Below, in pieces: positions 13,691 to 27,079 of a stretch of 64,000 bases of DNA. The notes beneath the pieces are model-generated. The model was given only the letters and a program-made list of their open reading frames with translations, had not been told where the DNA came from and ran no database searches. The position numbers and the translations under genes are program-made. Each line of letters opens with the position of its first letter. Position 1 is the first letter of the stretch. The stretch is taken from contig CALNVZ010003433.1 of NCBI GenBank assembly GCA_940671915.1, positions 28,824,367 to 28,888,366 of the forward strand. Reading direction: 5' to 3'. The DNA comes from Paracentrotus lividus (lineage: Eukaryota > Echinodermata > Echinoidea > Camarodonta > Echinidae).

Positions 13691-16600
13691 GACATCAAAG
13701 TGGATTCTAGGCTAATTATTGCAATGGGCTATGGCTTGGAATAATAATATCCAAGCCCTGACTGTCCTATGGGTATAGAGAGGGACAGAGGGAAGTGTGG
13801 TGAGAATCGCTAATGTCTTGTAACACAACCAGACCCTACATGTATTCACATTGATCATTGAAAAAATATAGGGTTTCTAGGCCATTTACCATAATTTTTA
13901 AAGACCCTAGGCTCAAAGCTAAGCACTTTGAGCCACTATCAATAACTTATTTCCATATTTTTACAATCTAATAACACAATTCAATGTCTTTGCCTAAATG
14001 CAGTCAGCCTTAAAAGGTAGCTTTACAGCCCCCCCCCCCCACCCCCAAAAAAATAATAAATAAATGAAATTCCCCCATGGTTAACCCACTCAATTGATAA
14101 TGAACAAGTTGTAATGATCTCATGCATTTAGATACATTGTAAGGGCTTTTTATAGTTAATAGCAGATCTCAGGTACACAGAAAGCCCCCCCCCCACATAT
14201 TCGCTCTGGACCCCCCCCCCCCCCCACCCACCTCAATACCTAGACAATTTTAAACAGGAGCTTAATGCTTTATAAGCTACGTACCCCTATTCAAGCTCAA
14301 GGAATGCATTGAATCAGCCCTGTATCCCTGCCTTTTGAACACAGCTTTATAATTTGGATGTAATTTTTTTTTAAATTGTCAATCTTATTTCAGGTTGGTC
14401 ATCTCATGGATCGATTGTCAATATGATAACACCATACTTGTACATGTAGTTTTGGAGTATGAATGGAGTTGAAGGAACTGTGGCGATCCCTCCATTACAA
14501 AACTGTACCTCAGGTGCCATGGATCGCTCAGTCTCTTCACGTACAGGTCAGGATGCTAATCCCAACATCAGATTGAAAATTACACTCTACACAGTATGCA
14601 TGATCCTCCTTAGTTATTCCATTACAAGTGCCTCATATTATTGACCGGATGATAATGGGAACGTTGAGGGCCGAGGTTTGTTATTAAAGCAATGAAAGGG
14701 TTAAAACCCTGGTGCTATATACATGCTGTACAGGTACATTAGCTCAAAACAGCAGGCAGCATACAAGAAACAAGATACTTTATTTGGTCTTTATTATACC
14801 TACATTTATAATTAAAAAAATTCTTTTAAAGTACAGTGCAATATTGCCTTATCAAAGTAACAAATAAACCAAAAAAAATCTTGTAGTATTATATCATGAC
14901 CCAAATATTTCAATATTTAGATAATTTGGTATAAACATGTTTAAATGATGTCATTTCTTCATTCATTTACGACGTACATTTGTACATGTTTCCTCCCCCC
15001 CCCCCCTGTCTACAATGTATGTTGTATGTTTTTCATTACTATATTTTTTTTATCCCTCTCTCTTTCAACCCTTTCAGTCATCTCTGATCTGTCAAACAAT
15101 TGATAACTGTTTATAAACTGAAAATCAATTTAAAATTTAGGGCGCACACATCAACTTCCCTTTATTTCATTCATATAAAATGCAAATAGGGATCAGGCTA
15201 CAAACAAAGAACTCCACATTCGTCATTACAAATGCATCAATTCGCTTGATAATATCACACAGACAACAATCACCATCACATTGCCCGAATCGGGCAGCGA
15301 ATCCATGCGTCTTAATTGCAGATTACCCCGGGGGCGACACATATAACAGTATGACGGAGTGCCACAGCGCTAAATTTATTATTGTGCGTGACTAACGCAA
15401 CAGTTTTGAAGCCTGTGTTACATGTACCACTGTGGTTGATTGGATCAACATTGCTGCTGCTGTACGTTATTGCTTGACTAGAGTGCTTTACCAGTCTTGT
15501 TCATGTAAAAGCCAATATTGAGCTACATGTACAAAAATGTACTTGTACATTTATACTGCAATGTAAGAAAATTGAATTGTGAATCTATATGTACATGTAC
15601 AGTACAGCCTGCTGGAATTGATTTCTGAAATATCTATCAAGCAGTTGATTGCCTTTTACTTTTTAACAGAAAAATATTCAAACAAGCTATGAAAAAAAAA
15701 GGACTTGCAGGAATTCATTTTTTAATTCATTGAGGGCTATTACATTATGTTTACATACATGTACATGTAGGCCTATTGAGCACAAATTCAGAATGTCTGT
15801 TAATTTTCCTTCAACTGTACATGTACATAAAGCACATTCTCAATTGGAAGGAATGCTGTAGTTAATTTATTTTTTAAAATTATTATTCACTTACATTTTT
15901 ATTTGTAAGGCAAAATAAGATTTAAGTTTATACAAGTTATGGCCAACTTTTGCGTGAATGTTCAACATCAATATCAAAATAGATACATATATGGTTTTGT
16001 CTTTCTGCATATTTGGGGTTTAGCCAAGGCCCACTTGAAATGAAATGTAATCTCCATCTGGCAGTCACCCATTACAAATCATCGACATTAATACATTGTT
16101 CTACATTATCTCTATTCTACATTTCTGGTAGTTGGGTGTAATAAAGTAGGACCTTCATTGTTTTCAGACTTTGCAACTGATACTGTCAAAGGATTTAGCC
16201 AAGTAGACTTCCTCTTTATTGGATTAGACCTTTCAAAGTGATACATAGACATGTAGGCCTACATGTATACATGTATGTTATGTAATCAGGTGAGAGCCAG
16301 AGAGGCATTGAATGGTCTACATGCCCTCCTGCCTCTAACAGGCAAAGTACATTTACATGTTGTGGAGATCATGTAATCAATCTTTTGTTTGAAAATATGT
16401 AAGACAGGAAATGGGAGTACATTGAACATGTACTGTATGTTTGTATCAAAACAATTTTGGTCTTTTTGTCTCTTGATGTTCAGTCAATGTAGTGTGTTCA
16501 GGTCAAGGATGAAGTACTGTAAAGTTGTCTAATGAACTGTTGATTGAGAGCCAGAAAGACTGAAACTGTGTACACGTACGTACAAATGTAAACTGTATAT

Positions 16601-18884
16601 GTAGGCCTACTGTACAAATGTACATAAATTACACCAAATATTAGTTAATGCTCTTTGCAGCACTGAGTGTGATTTATATTTTAAGACATTAATTACAAAA
16701 CCCTAAGTCATACATTTTCATTTTCACAACAATTGGCAAATTATAAAAATAGCTCTAAACAACAAAACTAAAAAAAAAGTTGACTATAGTACATGAAGGC
16801 TTGTATAGTGATGTACACTGGATGGATTTGTTTGCGCAATATCTTATTATTATCATTATTATTACACATGTAGGCCCACATCTACATGTACATGTACATG
16901 TATGTAGCCCCTACAGTACATTTTTGTACATTGTGCGTGTGTAGTGTTGGTCAGCTTTGTTGTTCTACAATGTACATTTATGTATTTCATATCGTCAGTC
17001 AGTTTTCATGTACAGTTCATTGTGTGTAAATTAGTCTAAAATATATTCATGAAATATATTGTTAAGGAAGCATTTTATAACAAATTATCTGAAAGGAAAT
17101 CTAAAATCACCATGCTTATAAATTTATAAATTTGTTGTTCATGTACATGGCTACATGTCTACACCAATCGTAAACTTTGATTAATGTCAGCACAGCACAA
17201 ACCAATACTGTATTTGAATTTACACAACAAGATCAGTTTCGTCTCGAGTGTCAGGTCAGGTCACTGAGGTGTTTCTATTCAAATTTTGAAAGTTTTCAAT
17301 CTTCAATTGATTTTCACTCAGTATTCAAAGGATGTTCACAGAAGCTCATTTGAGTAGAATCTCAAGTATCCCAGGAATTCATTTCCTCTTTGAGTAGATT
17401 TCCAAACAGGAAATCATGTACATTACATTATGCCACAGCAGAACAGAATTTTCCATTTAAAATGAAAATTGTTGTACAAAAAAAAAAGAAGGAAAATGTA
17501 AATTATGTGAAAAAAGTATCCTCTGGGTGAAAAATTTAGAGATTACAGATTTAGATAATTATATTTCTATTGATATGTTCAGTATACACATGTACTCTAG
17601 AATGTAGCCTAAATACAAATGTACATGTAGTTTGTACAGTACTTCAATTTGTTAGATATTATTACCTTCAGACATTGCAGCATTCCAGTTTTTCAAATTG
17701 AATAAAAAAATATAAAGAAAAGAAAAACATCATTAAAAGGTGATGCTTGACTGCTTGGATAAAAATAAAACTCAAAACCTTGCTTGAACCATAAAAGATT
17801 AATACGCACAAATGTCGGCAGATCAAAGGTTTAATAATAATTGTAATGGTTGTAATCCAGCTACACTTGTAATTGGGGTCAATACAAGGACATTGTACAA
17901 TTGTACAGTAAAATAAGTATCAAAAGTTCAAAACACAAATGAATATCAGATCATGGAATGTTTAAAGATAGACACAAACAAATAAACAAAAAAAACAACA
18001 ACAATTGTTCGTCCAATGTGAAAGAGTTCAAAAATATGAAACCAAACATGCAAAACAATAACATGGGACCACTGCAATAATAGAGAATGGCCTTGAACGA
18101 TTGGGTAGCAGGAATGAATGGAATGCTAATTGTGTGTGTTGGTGTTGGGATCATAACAGAAACTTCCTACACATACAGATATAATGCACACATTGCAATA
18201 AGGGTGTGCTCTCAAGTCTGTAAATAATGCACTTGGTTGCAACACTTGTATAGAGTTCAGTGTACTTTGAGGCATGATAAAAGGTCATACAATGTACAAT
18301 AAGTGTTCATGTATTAACGTTCCAAAACATTTAATATAGATTTGAAACTGAAAGGTGATTTGTTATTCCTGAGACTCTTGTTTCTACAATCTCTTCAACT
18401 AGTCACTCAAATCTCTCATCTCTGCATCTAAAAGTTATTGTTATGGTTTATCCTGTTCCACAGCTGGATGAGGAACTCTGGAACATGCAGTGTGCAATAC
18501 ACAAGGTTGGCACACTTCCATCAAATACAGTAGGCCTATTGGTTTTATCTTGCAACTTTATAGAAGGTGACTCCCCCCCCCCTTTCACAAAAAGGGACCT
18601 ATTAAAAGTATAATACACCTCTGTCAGTTGCAAGATGCTCCTCATTCAGTATGTACATCAACTATGTAGGCCTACACAAACAATATACATTTATGTACGT
18701 AGTACCGTTATGCATTGCCTAAAATTTTGCCCCTTGATTGTGGTTTTCTGTCCCTTTTCTATCCATCACACTATCTCTTTGAATTCACAGAGCTTTCCTT
18801 TTCTCTCTTTCTCTTTCTCTCTCTCTCTTCCCCCCCCCCACCTCTTTTCCATAATGTAGGCCTACTCTATAAAGAAATACTTAC

Positions 18885-18986
18885 ACTTTTGCGGTTGACG
18901 GTGGCTCCCATGCTAGCTCTCCTGTCCTTAGGTTGCCATACATGGGCCGCTGAGTCTTGGGTTCTATAATCTCCACCCATTCTACC
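18885..18986 (-). CDS. ARHGAP39: ARHGAP39/Vilse WW-domain exon
   Basis: 102 nt between acceptor AATTACAG and donor AGT|GTAAGT. It encodes VEWVEIIEPKTQRPMYGNL then RTGELAWEPPSTAK, phase 2 in and phase 2 out. Vertebrate ARHGAP39 reads LEWVEIIEPRTRERMYANL VTGECVWDPP at its N-terminus, so the match is distinctive. The segment is WW domain 1 with its conserved first Trp, Tyr, Asn, Gly, Trp and Pro-Pro. In the family it binds Pro-rich tails of Robo-type receptors, and a distal MyTH4-RhoGAP module turns off Rac/Cdc42. The second WW domain, MyTH4 and RhoGAP exons were not found in 1-18884, so they probably lie beyond the window. Confidence 0.9.
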
Positions 18987-20877
18987 CTGTAATTTAACAA
19001 ACCAATAAAAAATTAAGATCAATTATTTCCCATTCCAAATCCAAACAGCAATAAATATGCTACAGAGATGACAAAGAGATGACTTTGTCAATAAAATTAA
19101 CAAAGTTAACACATGAGTGACAGACACAAAGAGAGCTTTAATTTCAACAAAACATTTCTGCAAATTTTTACTTTTATCATGAGCTTGCACAACTCTGTTT
19201 ATTTCATGCAGTGGCAATTTAACTCTAAATGTTAATGAGACGGCAGGGACGTATACATTTTTGGAGACCCCTCTGGGCAATTCCACGGTAACGGAATTAC
19301 AAATCAGAGAATTTTAGCGGTTTCATTTGTTTACAGCATCCAGATATTACAATATTTTCCTATGTTCTCTACCTAATACTATGTACAGCCACTCATGCTA
19401 TGTTCTGAAAAAGAAACTAATTAAAAACTCTCACCCGTTCAGGTGTGAGTGACGGATATGTGCATCGGTAACGGAATTACCAGAGAATTGAGTCACTTTG
19501 CAACACAAAGTTTCGGGAAAGTTTCTCTGAAATCTACAGCACATTAGCTCCAGGCTGATGTCTAATTCGGTTCATTATAATGTCAACTTTATTTTGGAAA
19601 TAAGTTTTTCACACATATCATCAATAAATTTTCATGATCAGTCTTTCTTCAATGGAAGTACATGGTAACGGTATTACAGATTATGGTAACGGAATTACGC
19701 CTCTGACATTTACAGTGGTAAATGTAAGTTCTAGGCATTCATGACTTTAGAGATGCCTCAATAATGCTTGTTAATACATTCTTCTCTAATACTAAACACA
19801 AGCTAAGTACTTCACAGCTATGAATTTTCAAAAAATTCAAGTATAAAAGTGTAAAAGGTGTCTCTGCTGCGAATAAACCTAATTTTTCAGGCTACAAGTG
19901 GTTTAATGACATCTGAATTTTAGTTCATCTTCATTTACATGATTGTTAGGACCAGCTGGTCACTATTTGCCCACTGTAATGTTGAAAAGAAACACACACA
20001 GACCAAGAATAATGTGTAATTCAAGTGGTAACGGAATTACGCTACTTTAGCCACATATGCATTTTAACAAAAATTAGAGGACTCTGTTGAATTAGATTTG
20101 CATATTTAGTCAAAATGTGTGCAATGCTAATCACACATATCCTTTACCAATGAAATATTCACTTAAAAGATGTGAAATAACAGTTTTTAATTATTTTGAT
20201 GTTCAAAATTCAGCCATTTCAACCTAATTCTAATGCCATTCAACCATGTAATGCATTGTTTCAACTTCAACCTACATGCAAAATGTATGTACTCTCATGT
20301 TCCATAAATGGAAAGTTCATGAAATGAAAAGAAAGAAAAAAAAAGGAAAAAAAAAAATCTTTTAGAAATTAATTCAACAATTTAATGTTTAAAATCAGCT
20401 GTTGTTGCCCTAAATCCATTACTGTTATTCATTTTGACTGAGTGGGGTGGGGCGGCAATGTTAGGACTTGATTCTTTGATGTATAGGATGATACTTTATA
20501 CTTTTCCAGTGTAAAGCAGAAGCTGTCTTGTCCTTTTATCCCCCCCCCCCCCCCCCGGATAAAAAACAAGCAAACAAAACAATTACTCAATCTATCCAAA
20601 TTTGTTGACACCAATTTGCATCTTAAATGAGAGATTTTAAACAAATAGTTAAGTAGCCTAGTAATTACATTCTGTTTATTTAAGTGCACTAATTAATTTT
20701 TTCTTACAAAAGGTGAGAGTACTTCTTCTGTTTCCATCTTTGGAGATGAGTACAGCAACTACATGTATGCCTAAATGTATCTTTGATTTTTGTCAACATT
20801 AGCCCAGATGTATTTTTCAAGGACAATCTGAGAAAATCTGATTCATATGTCATGTTCACAACTGAAGAGGTGTCATA

Positions 20878-21185
20878 CTTTAATGGTCAAGTCGCTTGGC
20901 TTTGGATATAGAGGGTTGTGGGTTCAATCCTGTGCACTGGAGTTGAGCTGGGTGCTTATTCTGAATGCTTCTCCTAACCAAGAAATAAATGGGTACCCAT
21001 GAGGAGGAAAAAGTTCTAAATGATCCCCCGACGGAGGATAGTGATGGCTTTTTAAAGATGGCATCTTTATATATTACCTTATTTCTTTATGTTTTTCCAG
21101 TTACATGTACCAGTAAAGCAAGGCGTATAAGATGGGGTATTATTGCTCTGATCATTGGATTCAATTACAATTCAGTAAACATGTA
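20878..21185 (+). mobile_element. tRNA-derived SINE-like segment
   Basis: TAATGGTCAAGTCG (A-box-like) followed by GTGGGTTCAATCC (B-box, 20919-20930) gives a tRNA-type RNA polymerase III promoter. A non-coding body with AAATGGGTACCC follows. The right boundary is approximate. Confidence 0.55.
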
Positions 21186-21189
21186 ATAT

Positions 21190-21425
21190 TGCACACACTC
21201 TCCACTCCCCGGGGTTTGTCCAGCCAGGTGCTCAAAATTTGCCACAATGGCTTGTCTGACCAGGGTGATGGTCACCATCTTGCAAGGTTTTTGTGTTGGA
21301 CCTTAAGAGGGGGAGAGGCCATATGGATTGGTTGCATTTCCCAGGGACATTGTGGCCATGTCAGGGATTGAGCCAGCAACCTTTTCAGTCCTAGTATTGG
21401 TGATTGACTGCTAGACTATGATGCT
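21190..21425 (-). mobile_element. second tRNA-like SINE segment, opposite orientation
   Basis: On the minus strand TCTAGCAGTC precedes GGTTGCTGGCTCAATCCC (B-box at about 21365-21374). It faces the plus-strand segment tail to tail inside the same host element. The body boundary is uncertain. Confidence 0.45.
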
Positions 21426-22268
21426 TGTTTTTTAATTGCTGGCATCACCCTCTGGTCTTATCAGGGGGTCTGATATTAACTTTGACTGGAATAATTTCCA
21501 CCGTTGATACATTTTACCCAAGGGCTGTTGTTTTTTAGATAATTCATTAACACTATACACATATGGACCAAACAAAACAGGCTACCTCACGCCCCATCAA
21601 AGAATTGGTAACGGTAATTCCGTTACCATGTAATTCGCTTACCGCATTTCCAGCTTAATAAGAGAAGGTATTTCAAGAAAATGTTAATGAGTCTTAAGTG
21701 TGTCACCTGTAAGCAGAGAATTCAGAGAACATGCAATTTAAGTGAGGAGTTAGCTCATGGGAAAAACTTTTCCAGTTTTGTGGTAACGGGAATTACATCT
21801 GTTTTGTAGTAGATTTTGAAAACTTCTCAAAAAAATATTATCATACCATGAAAAATCATTCACTACTCGCAATTGTTACACCTTGACAAACACAATAAAA
21901 TATTAGACCCTAATGTGGAGCATTTTATAAATTCTAAAACTTATCATAAATCAAGTCAAATATGAGTTCTGATATTGGAAATAGTGGTTCTGATTTCAAA
22001 AGTGTATTCGTCAAAAACCGTAAAAGATATTTCAAAACGGTTTTTTTTGTCCATAGAATATAATAATTTCTTTTAACAGATTGTTCGCATATAGAAGCAT
22101 GTTCTTAATTTTGAAATTTGCTGTTTTTTACCCTCTCCCATGTGGAATTGCCCCTGATCATTTTATAATGCTAAACATCATTTAAAAACAACATAAAATA
22201 CATGTAGGTCTCAGGAATTGTTGTTTGGGTTTTTTTAATCTATGTGTTACTATTCTAGGAACCTGCTA

Positions 22269-22610
22269 CCTTGAAGTAATCATAAAAATTATCACTAATT
22301 TTATTATTTACAATAAAGAATTATATATTTGCCTACTTTGCTATTCGTCCTCGAATCGCCCAACCAACCGATACTTTAACCCGAAAACTTTTGCTCTATT
22401 GTCTCCTATCTTCCCCTCCCCGTTGAGAAGGGCGCCCTCTCATGATGAGGGCACTCAGCCAAAACATTCCCAACAAACTTCCTCTTGTCTCATACCACCC
22501 TAAAACTTTTTAGTAGTGATGGAACGGGGACGGAGGAGGGATTGTAGGCAAATATATATATTCTTTATTGTAAATAATAAAATTAGTGATAATTTTTATG
22601 ATTTACTTCA
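22269..22610. repeat. hairpin at the left end of the 6.4 kb block
   Basis: About 52 bp beginning TTGAAGTAATCATAAAAATT (22275 area) is the complement of 22555-22610. The end word TTTGCCTACTTTGCTAT lies both in the loop and just inside the right arm. The left boundary therefore carries two copies of the terminal sequence, whereas the right boundary has one. Confidence 0.75.
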
Positions 22611-25600
22611 AAAGAATGATATATTTGCCTACTTTGCTATACGACCAGCACGATTTGTACTGGGGAGGTACAACACCTACAGTTTTAGATAATAAGGATG
22701 ACGCCGTAGCCATGATAGGAACAAGGAGAAAAGTTTCCTTCCATCGGCAGAAACGTTCACCCATTATTTGATAAACATACACTTTCCACGGGAATTCCCT
22801 TAAAAAACATGTCCCCAAAGGCTGGTACCCTACATCGAGGTCCTAGGATAAACTAGGTCTATCTACTACTATCTATCTCGAGATAGTACCCCAGTACTGG
22901 TCCGAAAGATTCCATGGATATAACCAATTTGGACATTTTCAGGAATCAAAGATTCTTCAACGCGCCACATTCTGTCAGTGCGCAACGATGAAATTTGACT
23001 AAAGGGACGTAGGAAAATTTTTAACAGACCCGGAAAATCTGTCTGATTTTGTTCAAAGCTGACAGAAAGGAGAAAAGGATGAATATCTCTATAATTCACA
23101 ATCTAAGTGGCTCGTTGATAGAAGAGGAACGAGCAATAAACTTAGCGTTCCCCCGACATATAAAATCAGGTAGAAACCTTTGGAAGATCTATCCAGGCAG
23201 AACCTAGAGACGGTGGTGTGAAGGAGGGTAAGCTAGGACCTGATGTCCTCGCGACCACTCAAATTAGAGACCCGAGGTTTGAGTAGGGACTCTTAAGAGA
23301 TAGAAAAATAAAAGAAGTGATGACAGAAAGAACCGCTGAAAATGACTATCCATCGATAAGAATTTGAAATAGCTGGGATAGCTGAAAAAGCTGGGATAGC
23401 TGAATAGCTGATCCAAATCCCTCTGGGGTAAGCAGAACATTACCCCCGTCGAGTGAAAGATGATGAAAAACGGTATGAACGGGAGAAAAGTTTTTTCTCG
23501 GAACCCACAGAAAAATTTACCGTTCGGAAGAAGGGTTTTACTAGTGGATACACACCTACTCCCTTAAGGTCGAGAGGAGCCCAATCGTCACATCCTGTAG
23601 CTCGAATTGACTTCTTGATAACGGCTGAATATAAAAGGGAAGACGTTTCAGGTGTTCGAGAGTTAGCTCTAACCGCTGCTGTTATGCTAAGAACTCCACC
23701 ACGGCAAGTGTTATGGTTTCTCCGTTAATCAGAGGGAAACTATCGCAACCAAGTCCGCGGCTGTGGTAGAGAGGAGTGATGATAATCGTCGACGTCCTGC
23801 CCTAGTGAAACAGGAGAATACTACCCGGAAGAACCAAGGGATTTCCGGTCAGTTCCGGAATGAAACGACAACCTGGTAAACCCAAAATATCTCCTTTATA
23901 TAATCCTAACCTCAGAAAACAGAAGATCTTTACTGACTTGAGGAGCCAAACTGAGGAGAGTCAAACTGAGGTCGGCCTTGCGACATCAGTCGTGTGAAAT
24001 CTATGAAACCAGCGACCATTCTGAAGTGAGTCACTTATACGTCGTGGGAAAAAGGAAAAAGGTTTACACAAATTATTTTTCCCAAACTCGGTATGTGCGA
24101 AGCGACTGGACGATGTTCTGTTGTTGCATCAGAATAGAGTTGAAGGTTACTCCTGTCCTAGCAGTGAGAGTAAATCCTCTATGCAAATGAAATAGACATC
24201 ATCTCCGATGTCTGTTCCAACCTAAACTGTCCGCTATCTGTAAAGGTCCTTGAGGTGAGGAAGAACTTTCCTCATCTTCAGGCTCTCCAAACGTCGTCTA
24301 GAAAAAAAAAAAAAAAAAAAAAAAGGTCTCGGAGATTCCAATCACGAAGTCAAGGGGCCTCGATAATGGACTCTCCCTCCTAACTGTGAAGGATATGCGG
24401 TCAATATAATTGAAGAACGGAGGCGCTCCCATGTCTTCCCTGGGAAGTGAACTCCTTAACCGCCCAAAAAGGATATGAGGTTAAATTCAGTTAGAAAGGA
24501 ATTCTAGACGGAGGCGGACTGAAATCAGCCTGGAAAAACTCAAGAGCCGAACATTGAGAGGTCACGTTAAGTTGCCAAATTGGGAACCTGGACCAACACT
24601 TCGATAGTCAACATGACATCCTTAATGTAATAACACTAAAAAACCTCCTCAACGCGATCCAAGACTCTCTAAGTAGATCGGAAGTTCTACTATCTCCAAA
24701 CTGGGTCTCGTCAGATGATCCGCGGTGTCCGGTTGAGTCCCTAATACATGGGAATCAACTCTTAACTCAATCAGACATGATGCAGTTTAGAACTTAAAGT
24801 TCTGCTGCTGGTCCTCCCAACTGAGACCTACTGTATCGAGTCTCCGCTTTTGGGAAAAACAATGTAGAAATTAGACCACAATTTAGGGTAGATTGTGACT
24901 TTTTTTTTTTTTGATTTTCTTCCTTTGAGCTGTGTTCCCGACAAGGGACACGTTAAGTGGTTTGGGTGGATGACTCTTGAAGACATCCCTGGATCGAGGT
25001 TCTCAAAGTCTAATTTGAGACCGAATCTGATTGCCGAAAAGATAATAATCGTTTGAGATCGGAAACCAAATAGCGTTCCATCGGACCTAAATTTTTCCAA
25101 ACGTAGGTGGAGGTCACCTCAGGCGCTTTCCTCCCATACTAAAAAGGATGAGAGTTCGAAGTGGATCTGAGCTACTCCTATCCTGACTTCTACCCACTGA
25201 ACCAGTATGATCTCCTCGATCCGACTGTTGAGATGAAGAGTGTTATGTCTGACTTCCTTGTCAGACGGTTATCCAGTTTTCGTAGAAAAGTTGACGTGAA
25301 GATTGTAGTTACACGTCAAAAAGTAATAACAGACTTGGAGGTTGATATCAAGCTTTTCTAAACTACCCTGAAGTTCTTTGGCCGAATTCTCGGCCTCTGA
25401 AAAAAAAATTTTGACCCAACGGGATTTTGGGTCCACCGGAAGTCAGTCCAGTAAAACTGGAGATAAGACCACCATGACCCCAAGATGTCTCAGAATTTCT
25501 TTCTTGTAGACACTGTCCTCTGGTGGTACAAAGGGCGGAGCGAAAGATCGACCGTGATGAAGATTTTTCAAGGTAAAAAATTTTTCTTTGTCGGAACTCG

Positions 25601-26208
25601 AACTCCAGTCCTTGACCTAAACCTCCCTTCATTTAACTACGGAGCGATCAGCCCCCAGTTACAAGTGACACTTCTCTTGATCATGAGATTCAATTAGTGA
25701 CCCGTATTTCGTCTGTTATCTCAAACATTATTGACGAATAAATGTCTGAAAGAAGGGGTCCTAGTTCTCCTGAGTGAAGAAATAAATCTCGCTTTAAACC
25801 CTTCCTTCATTCTTCCTAGTGAGTTTAGGTAGAAAACTTAAGGCTCTGTATCTCATAAAATCTAATTTCGGAATCGCTGAAATCCTGAGATACTTCCGGT
25901 TTGAATCCTACTACAGATCGTAAATAGGCTAAAAGCTCGTCTTTATCTCGGACAAACTCCGTTGAGTCCGAACTTTTCTCTTCTGAAGAACAAAACGGAC
26001 CTCTATCAGATAGACGGGCCTAAAACGTCGCAGTTACGATTCAACATCATCGAAGCGTGATCTGAATATCCTTGCAAGGGTGTAACGATGATCTGGTATC
26101 AAACACCCCCCCCCCTTTTTTCATTAAGATAGAGAATTCTAAAGTTTTCTCAATGCGTATTCGTGAGACCGAACTCCGAGGGGGAAGAGGTATAACACTC
26201 CCCTCAAT

Positions 26209-26868
26209 CTAGTGCGTAGTCTTCTTAGTCCCGATGGAAATCCCTACCACGGAGTGGTCGGAGTGACGCGACTCTTGAAGGAACAACTGCTGCGAGCGTC
26301 TGCTCCGAAACATTATCCGTCCTGTAATTACGAACATTGTAGGAAATAACCCATTCCGAGCGACTCCGGTACCAATCCTGAGTCCCTTCGGTGGGTCTCG
26401 AAATTCGCTTCCGAACTCGCAAGGAGAGCTTTCTAACCGCCCTAAACTTGCGAAATAGATTTCCTCGGGGAAGACTCGACCATCGAGTCTACTAGATTTT
26501 AAATTTAAATTTAGGTCGATATTGAAGAAATAGACCGAGAAGGGAATATCGAAAGCCTTGAAGAAGAATAAATAAAATTTTCTAAACACCATAATATTCC
26601 GTGAAGGAAGATATTCCGACAACATGGTAGATTGACCACCTCCTGACTCATCAACTTCTGGATCGAAGTCAAGCCAAGGTGACCTAGTCAAAGGAATAGG
26701 AGAACCATCCCATCCCAAGCCGTTCATATCGCAATCAATTGTGGTGAGCGATATGACATGATAGCTGTAGAATGATCCTTCCATTAAGGAAAAAGTGATA
26801 TGAGGTTTCGTAATAATTTCACCGGAGAAAGTGGGACGTGGACGTGGACTTCGACGAAAAGTCCCCAC
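26209..26868 (-). other. 219-codon open frame in the 6.4 kb block, unrecognised
   Basis: The longest ATG-initiated open frame in the window (MGTFRRSPRPRPTFSGEIIT at the start, KKTTH at the end). No signal peptide, catalytic motif or domain is recognisable. A second frame overlaps it. It may be a fragment of a decayed element gene, or chance in a GC-richer stretch. Confidence 0.3.
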
Positions 26869-27079
26869 TTCTGCATCCTTGTGAGTGGTAGTGAACTCCG
26901 ACTTTGATCACGATGAAATAACTACGATGGTATCTGACTTGATTATTTCCCAATACCAAACCAACATGATCATTCTGTCTACAAATGAATCTGTCGGATT
27001 GATTTTACCAGGGCAGGAACATGGGAAATCGAGATGTAGAGAACAACATGACTGTAATCGATTCTGAAATGATATATTT

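Larger units (their letters stand above)
1..18884. other. presumed ARHGAP39 intron or unassigned sequence
   Basis: No exon could be supported here on either strand. Longer open frames (for example 10311-10685) have no recognisable domain, atypical composition and no supporting splice sites. What is visible is dispersed TACATGTA/TAGGCCTA words, poly-C/poly-G runs, purine tracts, inverted-repeat elements and the foldback structure listed separately. Because the ARHGAP39 WW exon at 18885 has a donor pointing this way, the stretch is probably intronic. Confidence 0.5.
19275..22153. mobile_element. 2.9 kb element with GGGCAATTCCAC ends and internal GGTAACGGAATTAC repeats
   Basis: GGGCAATTCCAC at 19275-19286 and its complement at 22142-22153 are inverted. 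The 14-mer GGTAACGGAATTAC or a close variant recurs at 19287, 19467, 19664, 19685, 20027, 21607 and 21782, all inside these ends. Such subterminal words are typical of transposase-binding sites in DNA transposons. No coding capacity is visible. Two SINE-like segments lie inside it. No target duplication could be fixed. Confidence 0.6.

Noticed and set aside
13367-13698. Two overlapping Ser/Leu/Phe-rich open frames
   Set aside because: They arise from a pyrimidine tract that cannot contain stop codons in most frames.
14395-14644. Possible small plus-strand gene or exon (TTTCAG acceptor, MNGVEGTVAIPPL frame)
   Set aside because: No similarity, no joining exon of compatible phase, and the opposite strand is about equally plausible.
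1-18884. Further ARHGAP39 exons (second WW, MyTH4, RhoGAP)
   Set aside because: I looked for WWELFD, FYYYN and RhoGAP-type segments bounded by splice sites on the minus strand and found none, though short exons could be missed by eye.
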